Notes: generated by a model from the sequence alone, not told the origin. Shown: positions 7,290 through 16,149, counted from the first letter of the stretch. The stretch: 64,000 nucleotides of DNA from JBCCOW01 sp039025855 (GCA_039025855.1 JBCCNL010000014.1:1-64000), one strand, 5' to 3'. A program made the numbers and translations.

Positions 7290-8247
7290 AATCTTTCAGC
7301 ACGGAGGCCGTGAACGAGGAGCCGGTGGTGTCGCGGTCCCAGGTGTGGGCGTCGCCGAAGCGTTCTTCGTAGTGACGCCAGAGCTCGAACCAGTAGGCTT
7401 TGAAGGGGTAGGGCTGGAACTGGGCGTAGTGGGCGTCGATCTTCTTGTGGAGTTGGGCGAGGCCGGGCGGGTCTTTGGGGCGGGGGGTTTTGGTGGTGAG
7501 GCAGTAGTGGCGATAGGTTTCGGTGTCGATGGCGAGTCGGTCGTAGTGGCCGAGGAGCATGGCGATGTTGGCGGCGGCGTAGTCGCCGATGCCGTGGAGT
7601 TTCTTGAGGGCTTTGTTTAACTCGTCGGTGGTTCGGCTTGGGTCTTCGTACCAGTCGGGGTTGATCTCACCGTTGAGGAAGGACTGCGCGAGTCGGACGA
7701 TGCGGTCGGCGCGATAGCCGACGCGGCAGGCGGCTTTGAGGCGGTCAGGGCCGAAGGCAACGATCTGCTGGGGGGTGGGGAAGCCGCCGCGGCCAATGCG
7801 GGGGACGCGGGCGCAGAGCAGCCGGTTCATGTTGATGGTGTTTTTCCAGGTGACGTTGCAGCCGGTGATGGTCTTGACCATGTCCTCGAAGAGGGAGGGG
7901 GAGCGGAACATCGGCCCGAAGCGTCGGCGTTTGGCTTCGGGGTGCATGGCCCACCAGTCGGACTGGTCTTCATCGGGGCGGAGCATGCGGGTGAGGTCGC
8001 GTTTGACCGAGTATGTCTCGTTGCGGGTGAGCTGCGTGTCGGCCGTGATCGTGAGGCGATCGGGGTGGCGTTGGCGGATGGCGACGCGGAGCGGGCGTTG
8101 GCGGTTGCCGCGGAGGACGCGGTGGAAGGTGGCGGTGTGGTGGTCCCAGCGGTTGGGTTCGAGGAGGAAGTAGCCGTAGGAGCAGACGGCGTGGGGGAGG
8201 GAGAAGTCTTGGGGGACGGCGAGGGTGAGGCGGGAGCCGGCGGGCAT
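7288..8247 (-). CDS. HhH-GPD base-excision DNA glycosylase (AlkA/OGG1-like)
   Basis: This is predicted to remove damaged bases from DNA. The 319-residue protein has an N-terminal TBP-like beta domain (residues 1-100) and a helix-hairpin-helix GPD domain. The hairpin is LKKLHGIGDYAAANIAMLLG, followed by the conserved aspartate in AIDTETYRHY. TITGCNVTWKNTINMNRLL corresponds to the alpha-helical barrel entrance. The ATG at 8247 (MPAGSRLTL) was preferred to a GTG nine codons upstream; neither has a convincing Shine-Dalgarno. The family position of the OGG1 catalytic lysine is not obvious, so a monofunctional glycosylase is more likely. It is convergent with lpxI. Confidence 0.85.
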   Translation of the reverse strand: MPAGSRLTLAVPQDFSLPHAVCSYGYFLLEPNRWDHHTATFHRVLRGNRQRPLRVAIRQRHPDRLTITADTQLTRNETYSVKRDLTRMLRPDEDQSDWWAMHPEAKRRRFGPMFRSPSLFEDMVKTITGCNVTWKNTINMNRLLCARVPRIGRGGFPTPQQIVAFGPDRLKAACRVGYRADRIVRLAQSFLNGEINPDWYEDPSRTTDELNKALKKLHGIGDYAAANIAMLLGHYDRLAIDTETYRHYCLTTKTPRPKDPPGLAQLHKKIDAHYAQFQPYPFKAYWFELWRHYEERFGDAHTWDRDTTGSSFTASVLKD

Positions 8248-8269
8248 GGGTAGGCTGATAAGGGGGTTG

Positions 8270-8294
8270 CCCACGGATTGAATCCGTGGGCTTC
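8270..8294. repeat. Dispersed CCCACGGA hairpin, copy 2 (inverted orientation)
   Basis: CCCACGGATT (8270-8279) and AATCCGTGGG (8281-8290) form a perfect 10-bp inverted repeat with a single-base loop, followed by CTTC. Read on the minus strand this is GAAGCCCACGGAT, the same start as the copies at 121-152 and 63249-63273. Confidence 0.65.
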
Positions 8295-8312
8295 GGCGGT
8301 GGCTGGATTGGT

Positions 8313-8906
8313 TTAGCCGTCGCGCCAGGTGTTGAAGGTGTCGATCAGGTACTGGGCATCGGCGGGGGTGAGGGTGCGAGCAAGGGGGATGGTGCCGGAG
8401 GGGGTTTGGAGATCGACGCCGGAGTTGGGGCCTTGCTCGACGGAGTCGAGGTCGGTTCGGTCGAGGTCAGAGATACGGAGGGGGCGGAGGGTGGCTGGGC
8501 GTGGCGGGCGGGGTCGAGGGCGGGGGTGGGGAGCGTCGGTGGTGGGGCGAGCGTTGACTTGGGGCACGCGGGCTTTGGGGATGAAGACGACGTGGTCGGC
8601 GTCGAACATGAGGCGTTGAACGCGGCCGACGATGCGTTGTCGGACAAGGTTGATGATGAAGAAGACACCGACGCCGCCCCAGGCGACGAACCAGATCATG
8701 GTGGCAGCCGTGACGGGGGCTGCGGCGGTGATGATGCGGTTGAGGGGGATGGCGAGGCCGATGATCCAGATGGCGAGGAAGATGCCGAGCGCGAGCCAGA
8801 CGGCCGGGTTTTGCGGGGGCTTCTCGGTGTAGGTGAGCTGGACGCCGGTGTCGGTGGACTGGTGGTCGATCACGCTGGCGGCGTGCGGGCGGGGGAGGTT
8901 GACCAT
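8313..8906 (-). CDS. Hypothetical membrane protein with two helices
   Basis: The 197-residue protein has a cytoplasm-like N-terminus and two hydrophobic helices (about 34-54 and 66-88; WLALGIFLAIWIIGLAIPL and MIWFVAWGGVGVFFIINL). The rest is soluble, with a Pro/Arg-rich linker (PHPRPRPRPPRP) and a C-terminal stretch, TPADAQYLIDTFNTWRDG. It lies 31 bp downstream of the glutamine amidotransferase on the same strand and could be co-transcribed with it. No family was recognised. Confidence 0.75.
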   Translation of the reverse strand: MVNLPRPHAASVIDHQSTDTGVQLTYTEKPPQNPAVWLALGIFLAIWIIGLAIPLNRIITAAAPVTAATMIWFVAWGGVGVFFIINLVRQRIVGRVQRLMFDADHVVFIPKARVPQVNARPTTDAPHPRPRPRPPRPATLRPLRISDLDRTDLDSVEQGPNSGVDLQTPSGTIPLARTLTPADAQYLIDTFNTWRDG

Positions 8907-8937
8907 GGGGGACCGGCGGGCTTAGAGCGGGTGTGGA

Positions 8938-9708
8938 TCAGGAATACTGCGGGTGATAGTTGGCGACATTGCCGCCGGGTGGCGGGAGTCGGCGGTTGAT
9001 GGAGAACAGGCGGTCGCAGAGGTTTTGGCAGAGCCGGTCGCCGAGGTGTCGGTACATGTCGTAGTGCTGGTCAAGCTCGTCGTTGAGCTCAGCCCGGCTC
9101 TTGCCGGAGGCAGCGGCGAAGTCGGCGAAGTGGTCGAGGAAATCGCCGATGCGTTTGCGGGTCCACTCGAAGTGGTACTGGAAGCCGTAGGTCGTGAGCC
9201 CGACGCGGAAGGCCTGGGTCTTGCAGGCGGCGGAGGAGACGAGGGGGATGGGGGTGCCGCCGGCGGGGGCTTTGGTGACGGCGCAGCCGTGGGCGTGGTA
9301 GGCCATGGTGTTCCAGGGGATGCCTTGGAGCAGGGGGTCGGTAGAGCCGAAGAAGCTTTGGGTGGTTTTCTCGAAGCCGATCTCGGGCTTGTCCATCCGG
9401 CCGACCTCGCCGCCGAGGGCGACGGCGATGAGCTGGGCGCCGAGGCAGACGCCAAGCACGGGGAGCTCGGCGTCGTGGGCCTGCTTGATGATCTCAAGTT
9501 CGCGGGCCATCCACGGGTGCTCGTCGAGTTGATCTGTGTCTTGCGGGCCGCCCATCGAGATGACCGCGTCGATGTCGTCGAGGTCTTCGGGGAGACTTTC
9601 GTTGGCGTGGACGCGGACGGTCCGGAGCTTGTGGCCGTGGTCCCGGAGCACCTCCCCGAGCCGGCAGGACGAGTCGAGCGGGTGGTGTTCGGTGATGAGG
9701 ATTGCCAT
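8938..9708 (-). CDS. Class I glutamine amidotransferase-like protein
   Basis: This 256-residue stand-alone GATase1 domain is predicted to release ammonia from glutamine or to cleave gamma-glutamyl bonds. The nucleophile elbow is GVCLGAQ (Cys88). The other triad members fit His179 and Glu181 in FQYHFEW. The oxyanion motif is MGGPQDTDQ. It resembles GMP-synthase-like proteins such as YfeJ or GuaA-related peptidases, without a synthetase domain or partner. The start ATG is preceded by a short intergenic region shared with divergent nadA. Confidence 0.85.
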   Translation of the reverse strand: MAILITEHHPLDSSCRLGEVLRDHGHKLRTVRVHANESLPEDLDDIDAVISMGGPQDTDQLDEHPWMARELEIIKQAHDAELPVLGVCLGAQLIAVALGGEVGRMDKPEIGFEKTTQSFFGSTDPLLQGIPWNTMAYHAHGCAVTKAPAGGTPIPLVSSAACKTQAFRVGLTTYGFQYHFEWTRKRIGDFLDHFADFAAASGKSRAELNDELDQHYDMYRHLGDRLCQNLCDRLFSINRRLPPPGGNVANYHPQYS

Positions 9709-9812
9709 GGCAGGAGTGTAGCGGGTGGCCGGTTTGGATTAAACGGCAGCGGCACCCCGCCAAGACTCCAGAGAATCCACGCGCCGGGCTCGGGGAAACG
9801 TGCGTGAGCCTC

Positions 9813-9818
9813 TATAAT
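9813..9818 (+). promoter_or_regulatory. Perfect TATAAT -10 box of nadA
   Basis: TATAAT ends 7 nt before the nadA ATG at 9826. Transcription would begin at about the A of the start codon, giving a leaderless mRNA. No -35 consensus or Shine-Dalgarno is seen. Confidence 0.5.
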
Positions 9819-9825
9819 CCCGCCC

Positions 9826-11016
9826 ATGCTCTGGCAGCCCGCCATCCCGGACCATTACCACGACCTGACCGACGCCCAGCTCGCCCAGGCGATCACCGCC
9901 CGCAAACGCGAGCTCGGCAGCCGCCTGGTCATCCTCGGCCACCACTACCAGCAGGACGCCGTCATCGCCTTCGCCGACTTCACCGGCGACAGCTTCAAGC
10001 TCAGCCAGCTCGCCGCCGAGCAGGTCAAACAGGCCGACGCCGAGTACGTGATCTTCTGCGGCGTGCACTTCATGGCCGAGACCGCGGACATTCTCACCGA
10101 GGACCACGTCCAAGTGCTGCTGCCCGACCTCGGGGCCGGCTGCTCGATGGCGGACATGGCCGACTACGACCAGACCGTCGAAGCGTGGGACCAGCTCACC
10201 GAGGTCTACGACGCGGCCGGCGAATCGGTCCGCATCATCCCAGTCTGCTACATGAACTCGACCGCGGCGATCAAGGCCTTCTGCGGCGAGCACGGCGGGG
10301 CCGTCTGCACCTCGTCCAACTGCGACAAGGTCTTCGACTGGGCCCTCGCCGGCGGCGACACCCCGCTCAAACCCGGCGAGCAGGTCAAGATCCTGTTCCT
10401 CCCCGACCAACACCTCGGCCGAAACACCGGTGCCGCGGCCGGCTTCGACCCCGCGACCCAAATGTGCCTCTGGGACCCCAAGCAAGACCTCGGCGGCTGC
10501 ACCGAAGACGAACTCCTCGACTCGACCTTCATCCTTTGGAAGGGCCACTGCTCGGTCCACAAGCTCTTCCGCCCCGAGCACATCGACGAGCTCCGCGCCG
10601 AGTGGCCCGACGTCACCGTCATCGCCCACCCCGAGTGCAGCTACGAGGTCTGCCAGAAGGCCGACATGACCGGCTCGACAGAGGGCATCATCAACGCGAT
10701 CGAGACCGCCGAACCCGGCAGCCGCTGGGCCATCGCCACCGAGGTCCACCTCGTCAACCGGCTGTGCAACGACGCCAAGGCCCGCGGCGTCCAGGCCCGC
10801 ATCCTCAGCTCATGCCAGTGCCTCTGCACCACGATGTACCGCATCGACCTGCCGCACCTGCTCTGGACGCTCGACCTGATCCTCGAGGGCAAGACGCCCA
10901 ACCGCATCACCGTGCACCCCGAGGCCAAACGCCTCGCCTGGATCGCCCTCGAACGCATGCTCCGCATCACGGCCGCGCCTGCCACCGCCGAACCCGTCGC
11001 CGCCGGCGTGCGTTGA
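9826..11016 (+). CDS. nadA: Quinolinate synthase A
   Basis: NadA condenses iminoaspartate with dihydroxyacetone phosphate to quinolinate in de novo NAD synthesis, using a 4Fe-4S cluster. The protein has 396 residues, a normal long-form length. Signature segments are LGHHYQQD (residues 38-45), the first cluster ligand Cys106 in GAGCSMAD, the HPECSYEV cysteine, and the C-terminal cluster cysteines in LSSCQCLC. FILWKGHCSVHKLF is also typical. nadB and nadC are not in the window. The gene is divergent from the amidotransferase and appears to be leaderless. Confidence 0.97.
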   Translation: MLWQPAIPDHYHDLTDAQLAQAITARKRELGSRLVILGHHYQQDAVIAFADFTGDSFKLSQLAAEQVKQADAEYVIFCGVHFMAETADILTEDHVQVLLPDLGAGCSMADMADYDQTVEAWDQLTEVYDAAGESVRIIPVCYMNSTAAIKAFCGEHGGAVCTSSNCDKVFDWALAGGDTPLKPGEQVKILFLPDQHLGRNTGAAAGFDPATQMCLWDPKQDLGGCTEDELLDSTFILWKGHCSVHKLFRPEHIDELRAEWPDVTVIAHPECSYEVCQKADMTGSTEGIINAIETAEPGSRWAIATEVHLVNRLCNDAKARGVQARILSSCQCLCTTMYRIDLPHLLWTLDLILEGKTPNRITVHPEAKRLAWIALERMLRITAAPATAEPVAAGVR

Positions 11017-11102
11017 GCCTTCCTCCCACTCCGCCTAGTCTTGTCCGCCCGAGGCCGTAGTCCAACCGGCCCTTCCCACTGTTACCTCAAACCCAGACCA
11101 TC

Positions 11103-12095
11103 ATGACCGCTCACCCCTTCCGTTCTCTCGCCCTACTGACCGCCACTACGCTCCTGCTCGCCGGCTGCGTCGAACCGGCTCCCGAAGCCGATACGTCCAC
11201 CGCGACCCCGGCCGCCAAGCCGCAGAGCTTCATCAGTGTCGCCCAACTCCTCGACCTGCAAAAAGCCCACAGCGACCTCGTCCTCATCGACGCCCGCAAA
11301 CCCGAAGCCTTTGCTGAAGGCCACCTCCCCGGCGCACTCAACATCCCGCCAGACCTCTGGCGAACCAAGGCCGCCAAGGTCGGCCAAGGCCCCTCACGCG
11401 TGCTCTTCCGCCAAGGCGAACTCACCGACCCCGACTACACCAACGCCCCCGTCGACACCGTCTACTACGCCAACCTTCTCGGCAAGCACGGCATCACCCG
11501 AACCACCCCCGTCGTCGTCTACGGCAACCACGCCGGCAAGGCCGACGGCTCCGTCCCCGCCATGATCCTCGACATGCTCGGGCACGAGACCGTCTACTTC
11601 CTCGACGGCATCGGTACCACCGCCTGGACCGATGCCGGCCAACCGCTCAACACCGGTGCGGGCTTCGTCACCGTCACACCCGTCACCTACGAACCGCAGT
11701 ACGCCGAGCGCGCCGTCTGGACCCTCAACGACATCAAAGCCGGCCTCGGCCGCGACGACGTCGTGTTCTACGACACCCGCACCGAAGAAGAGTTCCTCGG
11801 CACAGACCACCGCAGTAACGCCCGCAAAGGCCACCTACCCAACGCCGTCCGCATCAACTACGCCGACCTGATGGACAACTACCAGGCCAAGGACGCCGAC
11901 GCCCTCCGCAAGCTCCACACCGACGCCGGCATCACCCCCGACAAACACATCGTCCTGTACTGCCAGACCGCCACCCGCGTCTCCCTGCCCTACCTCGTCC
12001 TCAAAGACCTCGGCTACCCCAACGTCCACATCTACGACGCCTCCTGGTTCGAGTACGGCAACCGCGACGACACCATCATCGAAACCGATAGCTGA
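11103..12095 (+). CDS. Two-domain rhodanese-like sulfurtransferase lipoprotein
   Basis: This 330-residue protein is probably anchored to an outer or inner membrane: the signal peptide ends in the lipobox LLAGC (Cys at about residue 22). Two rhodanese domains follow. The first (about 45-190) has aligned features (LIDARKPEAFAEGHLPGAL) but no active-site cysteine; its loop reads VVVYGNHAG. The second (about 205-325) has DTRTEEEF and an active-site loop with Cys (LYCQTATRVS). This is the usual thiosulfate sulfurtransferase layout of one inactive and one active domain. It starts 87 bp after nadA and may share its transcript. Confidence 0.88.
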   Translation: MTAHPFRSLALLTATTLLLAGCVEPAPEADTSTATPAAKPQSFISVAQLLDLQKAHSDLVLIDARKPEAFAEGHLPGALNIPPDLWRTKAAKVGQGPSRVLFRQGELTDPDYTNAPVDTVYYANLLGKHGITRTTPVVVYGNHAGKADGSVPAMILDMLGHETVYFLDGIGTTAWTDAGQPLNTGAGFVTVTPVTYEPQYAERAVWTLNDIKAGLGRDDVVFYDTRTEEEFLGTDHRSNARKGHLPNAVRINYADLMDNYQAKDADALRKLHTDAGITPDKHIVLYCQTATRVSLPYLVLKDLGYPNVHIYDASWFEYGNRDDTIIETDS

Positions 12096-12106
12096 TCATC
12101 ATTTAG

Positions 12107-12125
12107 CCCCGGGCTCTGCCCGGGG
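12107..12125. terminator. CCCCGGG hairpin after the rhodanese gene
   Basis: CCCCGGG (12107-12113) pairs with CCCGGGG (12119-12125) around CTCTG. It lies 12 bp past the rhodanese stop and ahead of the convergent oxidoreductase, so it could serve both genes. Confidence 0.55.
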
Positions 12126-12169
12126 GCACGCGGCGTGCCTGATGCTCAAGCACACACCGCACCCTCCAC

Positions 12170-13267
12170 TCACACCAACACCCGCTCCGCCTCCCCCGAC
12201 TCCGAAGATGCATAAATGGCGTCCGTGATCGCCGTGATCACCTTCGCCCGCTGCAGCGACGTCATCGACTCCCGCCCCTCTAACACCGCCGCCGAAAAAT
12301 CACGGATCGGCATCGCATGCGCGTCGCCCCATCGGTCCGCCCCCTCCCAGACCACCTCTTCCCGCAACGGCTCGTCCGCGCCCGCTACCGCTGCCTCCAC
12401 CACCACGACCTGATTCTCTTCGCCCGGCAAAAGACTCATCCGCACCGACCCGCGCTCCCCCACCACCTCCCACGCCGTGTCCTTTGCCACCGGCAAGAAC
12501 TCTCCCCGCTCCAGCGTCAACACCGAGCCGCCCTTACACATCACCAACGCCGCCACGTGCGTCTCCGCGTCCGAGTCCGGATGCACCCGATCCCCAAACG
12601 CCTCCGCCACCGGCCACACCCTCGCCAACGCCAACTCCGGCTCCAATCGCCAACCCAGAATCCCCAGCAAAAAGTCCAGGTCGTACACCCCCCAGTTCGA
12701 CATGATCCCCCCCGCATTCAGATCACGCCGAACCCGCCACACCGGCGGCGACTCCGGTGCCGACCCCGCAACGGGCATCACCGCACGGCCCCGCACCACC
12801 CGCAGCGCCCCCAGCCGACCGCTATCAATCACCGCCCGTGCCGCCGTCGCCGATTCCAGCCCCGTGTGACGACACGAACACGACCCCGCCAACACCCCCG
12901 CCTCCTCCGCAGCATCAATCAACCCCTGCACCTCCCCCGCATCCATCCCCGCCGGCTTCTCCAGCAGCACGTGCTTCCCCGCCGCCATCGCCTTCAACGC
13001 CAACGCCGCCCGGCCCTTCACCGGCATCGCCAGCACCACCACATCGACCCCGTCATCCGCAAACAGCTCGTCGGCACCCCCATAAACCCGCTCGATCTCA
13101 TGCTCCACCGCAAAAGCCGACGCCCGCTCCTGGTCCAAATCTGTCACCCCCACCAGTTCCGCATCATCACACCCTGCCGCCGCCTTCGCGTGCTGCCCCG
13201 CAATCACCCCACAGCCCACCATTCCAAAACGGACCGGACCTCGCTGCTGCGTGCTGCTCATCCCCAT
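12170..13267 (-). CDS. Gfo/Idh/MocA-family NAD(P)-dependent oxidoreductase
   Basis: This 365-residue protein is predicted to oxidise or reduce a sugar or cyclitol. The N-terminal Rossmann domain begins FGMVGCGVIAGQHAKA. The family signature is the EKP motif in KHVLLEKPAGMDAGE. The C-terminal alpha/beta substrate domain contains NWGVYDLDFLLGILG, where the aspartate pair is expected near the active site. The start is either ATG 13267 or ATG 13261; AGGGTG lies directly upstream. No pathway genes adjoin it. Planctomycetota often carry many paralogues, so the substrate is not inferable. Confidence 0.9.
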   Translation of the reverse strand: MGMSSTQQRGPVRFGMVGCGVIAGQHAKAAAGCDDAELVGVTDLDQERASAFAVEHEIERVYGGADELFADDGVDVVVLAMPVKGRAALALKAMAAGKHVLLEKPAGMDAGEVQGLIDAAEEAGVLAGSCSCRHTGLESATAARAVIDSGRLGALRVVRGRAVMPVAGSAPESPPVWRVRRDLNAGGIMSNWGVYDLDFLLGILGWRLEPELALARVWPVAEAFGDRVHPDSDAETHVAALVMCKGGSVLTLERGEFLPVAKDTAWEVVGERGSVRMSLLPGEENQVVVVEAAVAGADEPLREEVVWEGADRWGDAHAMPIRDFSAAVLEGRESMTSLQRAKVITAITDAIYASSESGEAERVLV

Positions 13268-13411
13268 CACCCTAACGCCCCTCGCCCCAGCCCACACGCC
13301 GATCCCGTCGCCCCCCGCTCACCGACCGCTAACCCCTGCCAAACCCAATGCTCGCACAACCCCAATAACGTCCCACGCATCCCACCGCGCTATACCCATC
13401 GAAAGCATCGC

Positions 13412-15100
13412 ATGCCGCGAACCCGCCTGTACCGAGCAACCGCCCTCACCACGCTGGTCCTCTCAGCGTTCCTCACCGCTCACACCACCACCGCCGAACC
13501 GGTCCCCCTCGCGGACCTCACCATCGTCGGCCGCTACGAGTCCGGCATCTTCGACCAATCCGCCGCCGAGATCGTCGCCCACGACCCCGCCTCCCAACGC
13601 CTCTTCGTCGTCAACGCCAAGTCCGGCATCGACATCCTCGACATCTCCGACCCCACCACCCCCACCAAAGCCGGCAACATCCCCGTCCCGCCCGGCTTCG
13701 CCGGTATCAACTCCGTCGCCGTCCGCAACGGACAGGTCGCCGCCGCCGTCGAAGCCACCTCCCCCACCGGCAATGGCGCCGTCTTTCTTTACAACACGCA
13801 AGGCAAGCTCAAACGGATCTTCCCCGTTGGCGTACTCCCCGACGCGCTCGCCTTCACCCCGGACGGCAACACCATCGTCGTCGCCAACGAAGCCCAGCCC
13901 GATGTCCAACTAGACGCCGATGAGGAGCACGTCTTGACCTTCCACGGCGACGCGCCCGGCACCATCTCCATCATCCACATCCCCGACGACACCGTCACCC
14001 ACATCAACTTCGAGGCCTACAACCAACCCGCCGCCGAACAAGCCTTCCGAAACGCCGGCGGCATCCTCTCCCTCAAAGACGCCACCCTCCCCGGCAACCC
14101 CACCATCTCCGTCGCCCATGACCTCGAACCCGAATACATCGCCATCACCGAGGACGGCAAGCTCGCCATCGTCTCCGTCCAGGAAAACAACGCCCTCGCC
14201 ATCGTCAACCTCAAGACCAAAACCCTCCAAGCCCTCACCCCCCTCGGCTTCAAAGACAACACCCAACCCGCCAACGCCCTCGACCCCTCCGACCGCGACG
14301 ACCAGATCAACCTCCGCACGGGGCCCATCCTCTCCGCTTTCATGCCCGACACCATCGACACCTTCATCAAAGACGGCGAGACCTACATCATCACCGCCAA
14401 CGAGGGCGACGCCCGCGACTTCGACATCCGCCGCGTCAAAGACCTCGCCCTCGACCCCGGCTTCGATACCTCGCCCTACCCAAACGCCAAGGCCCTCCAA
14501 GACAACGCCGAGTTCGGTCGACTCGAAGCCTCCCTCACCGGCTCCGATACCAACGGTGACGGTCAAGCCGACCGCCTCGTCGCCTTCGGCACCCGCTCTT
14601 TCTCAATCTTCAAGCTCACCGAAAACCGTCTCGAACTGATCTTCGACTCCGGCGACCAGTTCGAACGCATCACCGCCGAACGCTTCCCCAATCACTTCAA
14701 CGCCTCCAACGACAACAACGCCACCGAAAATCGCTCCGACGACGCCGGCCCCGAACCCGAAGCCGTCACCGTCGCCGCCATCGGCTCCAACCACTACGCC
14801 TTCATCGCCCTCGAACGCATCGGCGGTATCCTCGCCTACGACATCACCGACCCCACCAACCCCACGTTCCTCCAATACGTCAACAACCGCGACTTCTCCC
14901 AGGACATCAAAATCAACATCAACGGCAAGAAAACCTTCAACCGCCTCGCCGGCGACCTCGGCCCCGAAGGCCTCCTCTACATCGCACCCCAGGACTCCCC
15001 CGACGGCCAAGGCCTCCTCGTCGTCGCCAACGAAGTCTCCGGCACCACCACCCTCTACCGCGTCACTCAAACCCACCAACACCAAACGCCGGGGCAATAA
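13412..15100 (+). CDS. Secreted choice-of-anchor I family protein (beta-propeller)
   Basis: The ATG at 13412 was chosen because a clear signal peptide follows (MPRTRLYRATALTTLVLSAF to TAEPVPL); the upstream open frame is Pro/Arg-rich and non-coding in character. The 562-residue protein has repeated propeller blades (LFVVNAKSGIDILDISDP, LAITEDGKLAIVSVQENN, FIALERIGGILAYDI). It also has the family signatures YIITANEGDARD and GPEPEAVTVA. Relatives are called alkaline-phosphatase-like or mesenchyme-specific glycoprotein homologues. Despite the family name, no PEP-CTERM or other sorting tail is visible; it ends in TQTHQHQTPGQ. It is probably periplasmic or extracellular. TATACC at 13391 could be a -10 box. 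Confidence 0.85.
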   Translation: MPRTRLYRATALTTLVLSAFLTAHTTTAEPVPLADLTIVGRYESGIFDQSAAEIVAHDPASQRLFVVNAKSGIDILDISDPTTPTKAGNIPVPPGFAGINSVAVRNGQVAAAVEATSPTGNGAVFLYNTQGKLKRIFPVGVLPDALAFTPDGNTIVVANEAQPDVQLDADEEHVLTFHGDAPGTISIIHIPDDTVTHINFEAYNQPAAEQAFRNAGGILSLKDATLPGNPTISVAHDLEPEYIAITEDGKLAIVSVQENNALAIVNLKTKTLQALTPLGFKDNTQPANALDPSDRDDQINLRTGPILSAFMPDTIDTFIKDGETYIITANEGDARDFDIRRVKDLALDPGFDTSPYPNAKALQDNAEFGRLEASLTGSDTNGDGQADRLVAFGTRSFSIFKLTENRLELIFDSGDQFERITAERFPNHFNASNDNNATENRSDDAGPEPEAVTVAAIGSNHYAFIALERIGGILAYDITDPTNPTFLQYVNNRDFSQDIKININGKKTFNRLAGDLGPEGLLYIAPQDSPDGQGLLVVANEVSGTTTLYRVTQTHQHQTPGQ

Positions 15101-15121
15101 CCGGACGCTCCCCATCGCCCC

Positions 15122-15146
15122 TCGTAGCGCGGTCGCTTGCGACCAC
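15122..15146. repeat. TCGTAGCG-GGTCGCTTGCGACC palindrome, copy 1
   Basis: GGTCGC-TT-GCGACC (15131-15144) is a perfect palindrome preceded by TCGTAGCG. The copy at 36967-36991 differs at only one base over 25 bp. Both copies lie between two plus-strand genes. Confidence 0.7.
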
Positions 15147-15174
15147 CCGCCCCGCGCCCGGTTACCCTCTCCGG

Positions 15175-15882
15175 ATGACCGCGAACCCCGCCCCCCACAT
15201 CGACCACACCATCCTCAAAGCCGAGGCCACCCGACCCGACGTCATGAAGGTCGTCTCCGAAGCCCTCGAGCACAGCTTCGCCTCAGTCTGCATCAACGGC
15301 GTCTTCGTCCCCGCCGTCGCCGAGAAGCTCGCCGGCACCGGCGTCAAGACCTGCGCCGTCGTCGGCTTCCCCCTCGGCGCGATGTCCCCCACTGTCAAAG
15401 CCATCGAAGCGACCTCCATCGTCAAGGCAGGAGCCCACGAGGTCGACGTCGTCGCCCACCTCCCCCACCTCCTAAACCGTGACATCGACGCCACCCGCGA
15501 GGAACTCCTCGAACTCACCAAAGCCGTCCGCGGCGTCCTCAAGGAAGTGATCGTCAAGGTCATCATCGAGTCCGCCGCCCTGCTCAAGGACGCCTCCGAC
15601 GACGAGGCCGAGGCCCGCATCGCCGCCGCCGCCACCGCCGCCCGCGAGGCCGGCTGCGACTTCATCAAGACTTCCACCGGCTTCCACCCCGCCGGCGGCG
15701 CCTCCCTCCAGGCCGTCCAACTCATGGTCAAACACGCCGGCCCCCTCCAGGTCAAAGCCTCCGGCGGCATCCGCACCCCCCAAGACGCCAAGACCTACCT
15801 CGACGCCGGCGCCAGCCGCCTCGGCTGCTCCGCCTCCGTTGCCATCGCCACAGGAGCATCCGACTCTTCCTCGGGTTACTAA
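15175..15882 (+). CDS. deoC: Deoxyribose-phosphate aldolase
   Basis: DeoC cleaves 2-deoxyribose 5-phosphate to glyceraldehyde 3-phosphate and acetaldehyde in deoxynucleoside catabolism. The 235-residue class I aldolase has IDHTILKAEA, CAVVGFPLGA, the Schiff-base lysine in VKVIIESA, and the second catalytic lysine in VKASGGIRT. The C-terminus (GASRLGCSASVAI) is typical. There is no Shine-Dalgarno. The stop codon TAA overlaps the first bases of an intergenic repeat (AACCAC at 15881). The Mu-like element begins 82 bp downstream, so any downstream operon partner has been separated. Confidence 0.96.
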   Translation: MTANPAPHIDHTILKAEATRPDVMKVVSEALEHSFASVCINGVFVPAVAEKLAGTGVKTCAVVGFPLGAMSPTVKAIEATSIVKAGAHEVDVVAHLPHLLNRDIDATREELLELTKAVRGVLKEVIVKVIIESAALLKDASDDEAEARIAAAATAAREAGCDFIKTSTGFHPAGGASLQAVQLMVKHAGPLQVKASGGIRTPQDAKTYLDAGASRLGCSASVAIATGASDSSSGY

Positions 15883-15960
15883 CCACAAAGCACACGAAGA
15901 TCACGAAGTCATTCCACCCAGGTTGATGTGCTGGTTGTCTTCTTTTCTTCTTTGTGAGCT
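15881..15960. repeat. Left part of an intergenic repeat split by the Mu-like element
   Basis: AACCAC with CACGAAG units (15881-15908) forms the left arm. CTTTGTGAGCTTTTGT followed by the right flank at 30137 (GCCCTTCGTGGTT) forms the right arm once the element is removed. The modules match those at 5321-5434 in reverse. Confidence 0.7.
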
Positions 15961-15964
15961 TTGT
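15960..15964. repeat. Target-site duplication, left copy (TTTGT)
   Basis: TTTGT directly precedes the element terminus TGTA at 15965. The same five bases directly follow the other terminus at 30137-30141. Five-base duplications are characteristic of Mu transposition. Confidence 0.9.
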
Positions 15965-16010
15965 TGTAGAACGGCGCGAAGAATGGCCCCGCGCCTCGAA
16001 ATATGGCCCC
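15965..16010. promoter_or_regulatory. Left-end transposase binding sites
   Basis: Core 1, GAAGAATGGCCCC, is at 15978-15990. Core 2, GAAATATGGCCCC, at 15998-16010, is a two-mismatch copy 20 bp further in. They resemble the multiple MuA sites at Mu ends. From 16011 to 16149 nothing else was recognised. Confidence 0.75.
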
Positions 16011-16149
16011 GGCTTTCATCGTAAATAACACCGGCTGGCCTTACGTCCAGCTCTTCAAGAAATGTTCGGGTTGTCTTCAACCGGCCATGATCGGCGGTTG
16101 AATTGGTGGTCTAGTTCAGGCCATGCAGGTGGGCGTGTAGGGTTCTTGC

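Noticed and set aside
12317..13411. Extension of the choice-of-anchor gene upstream to 12317
   Set aside because: The extension is Pro/Arg/His-rich antisense of the oxidoreductase gene. A proper signal peptide begins at 13412.
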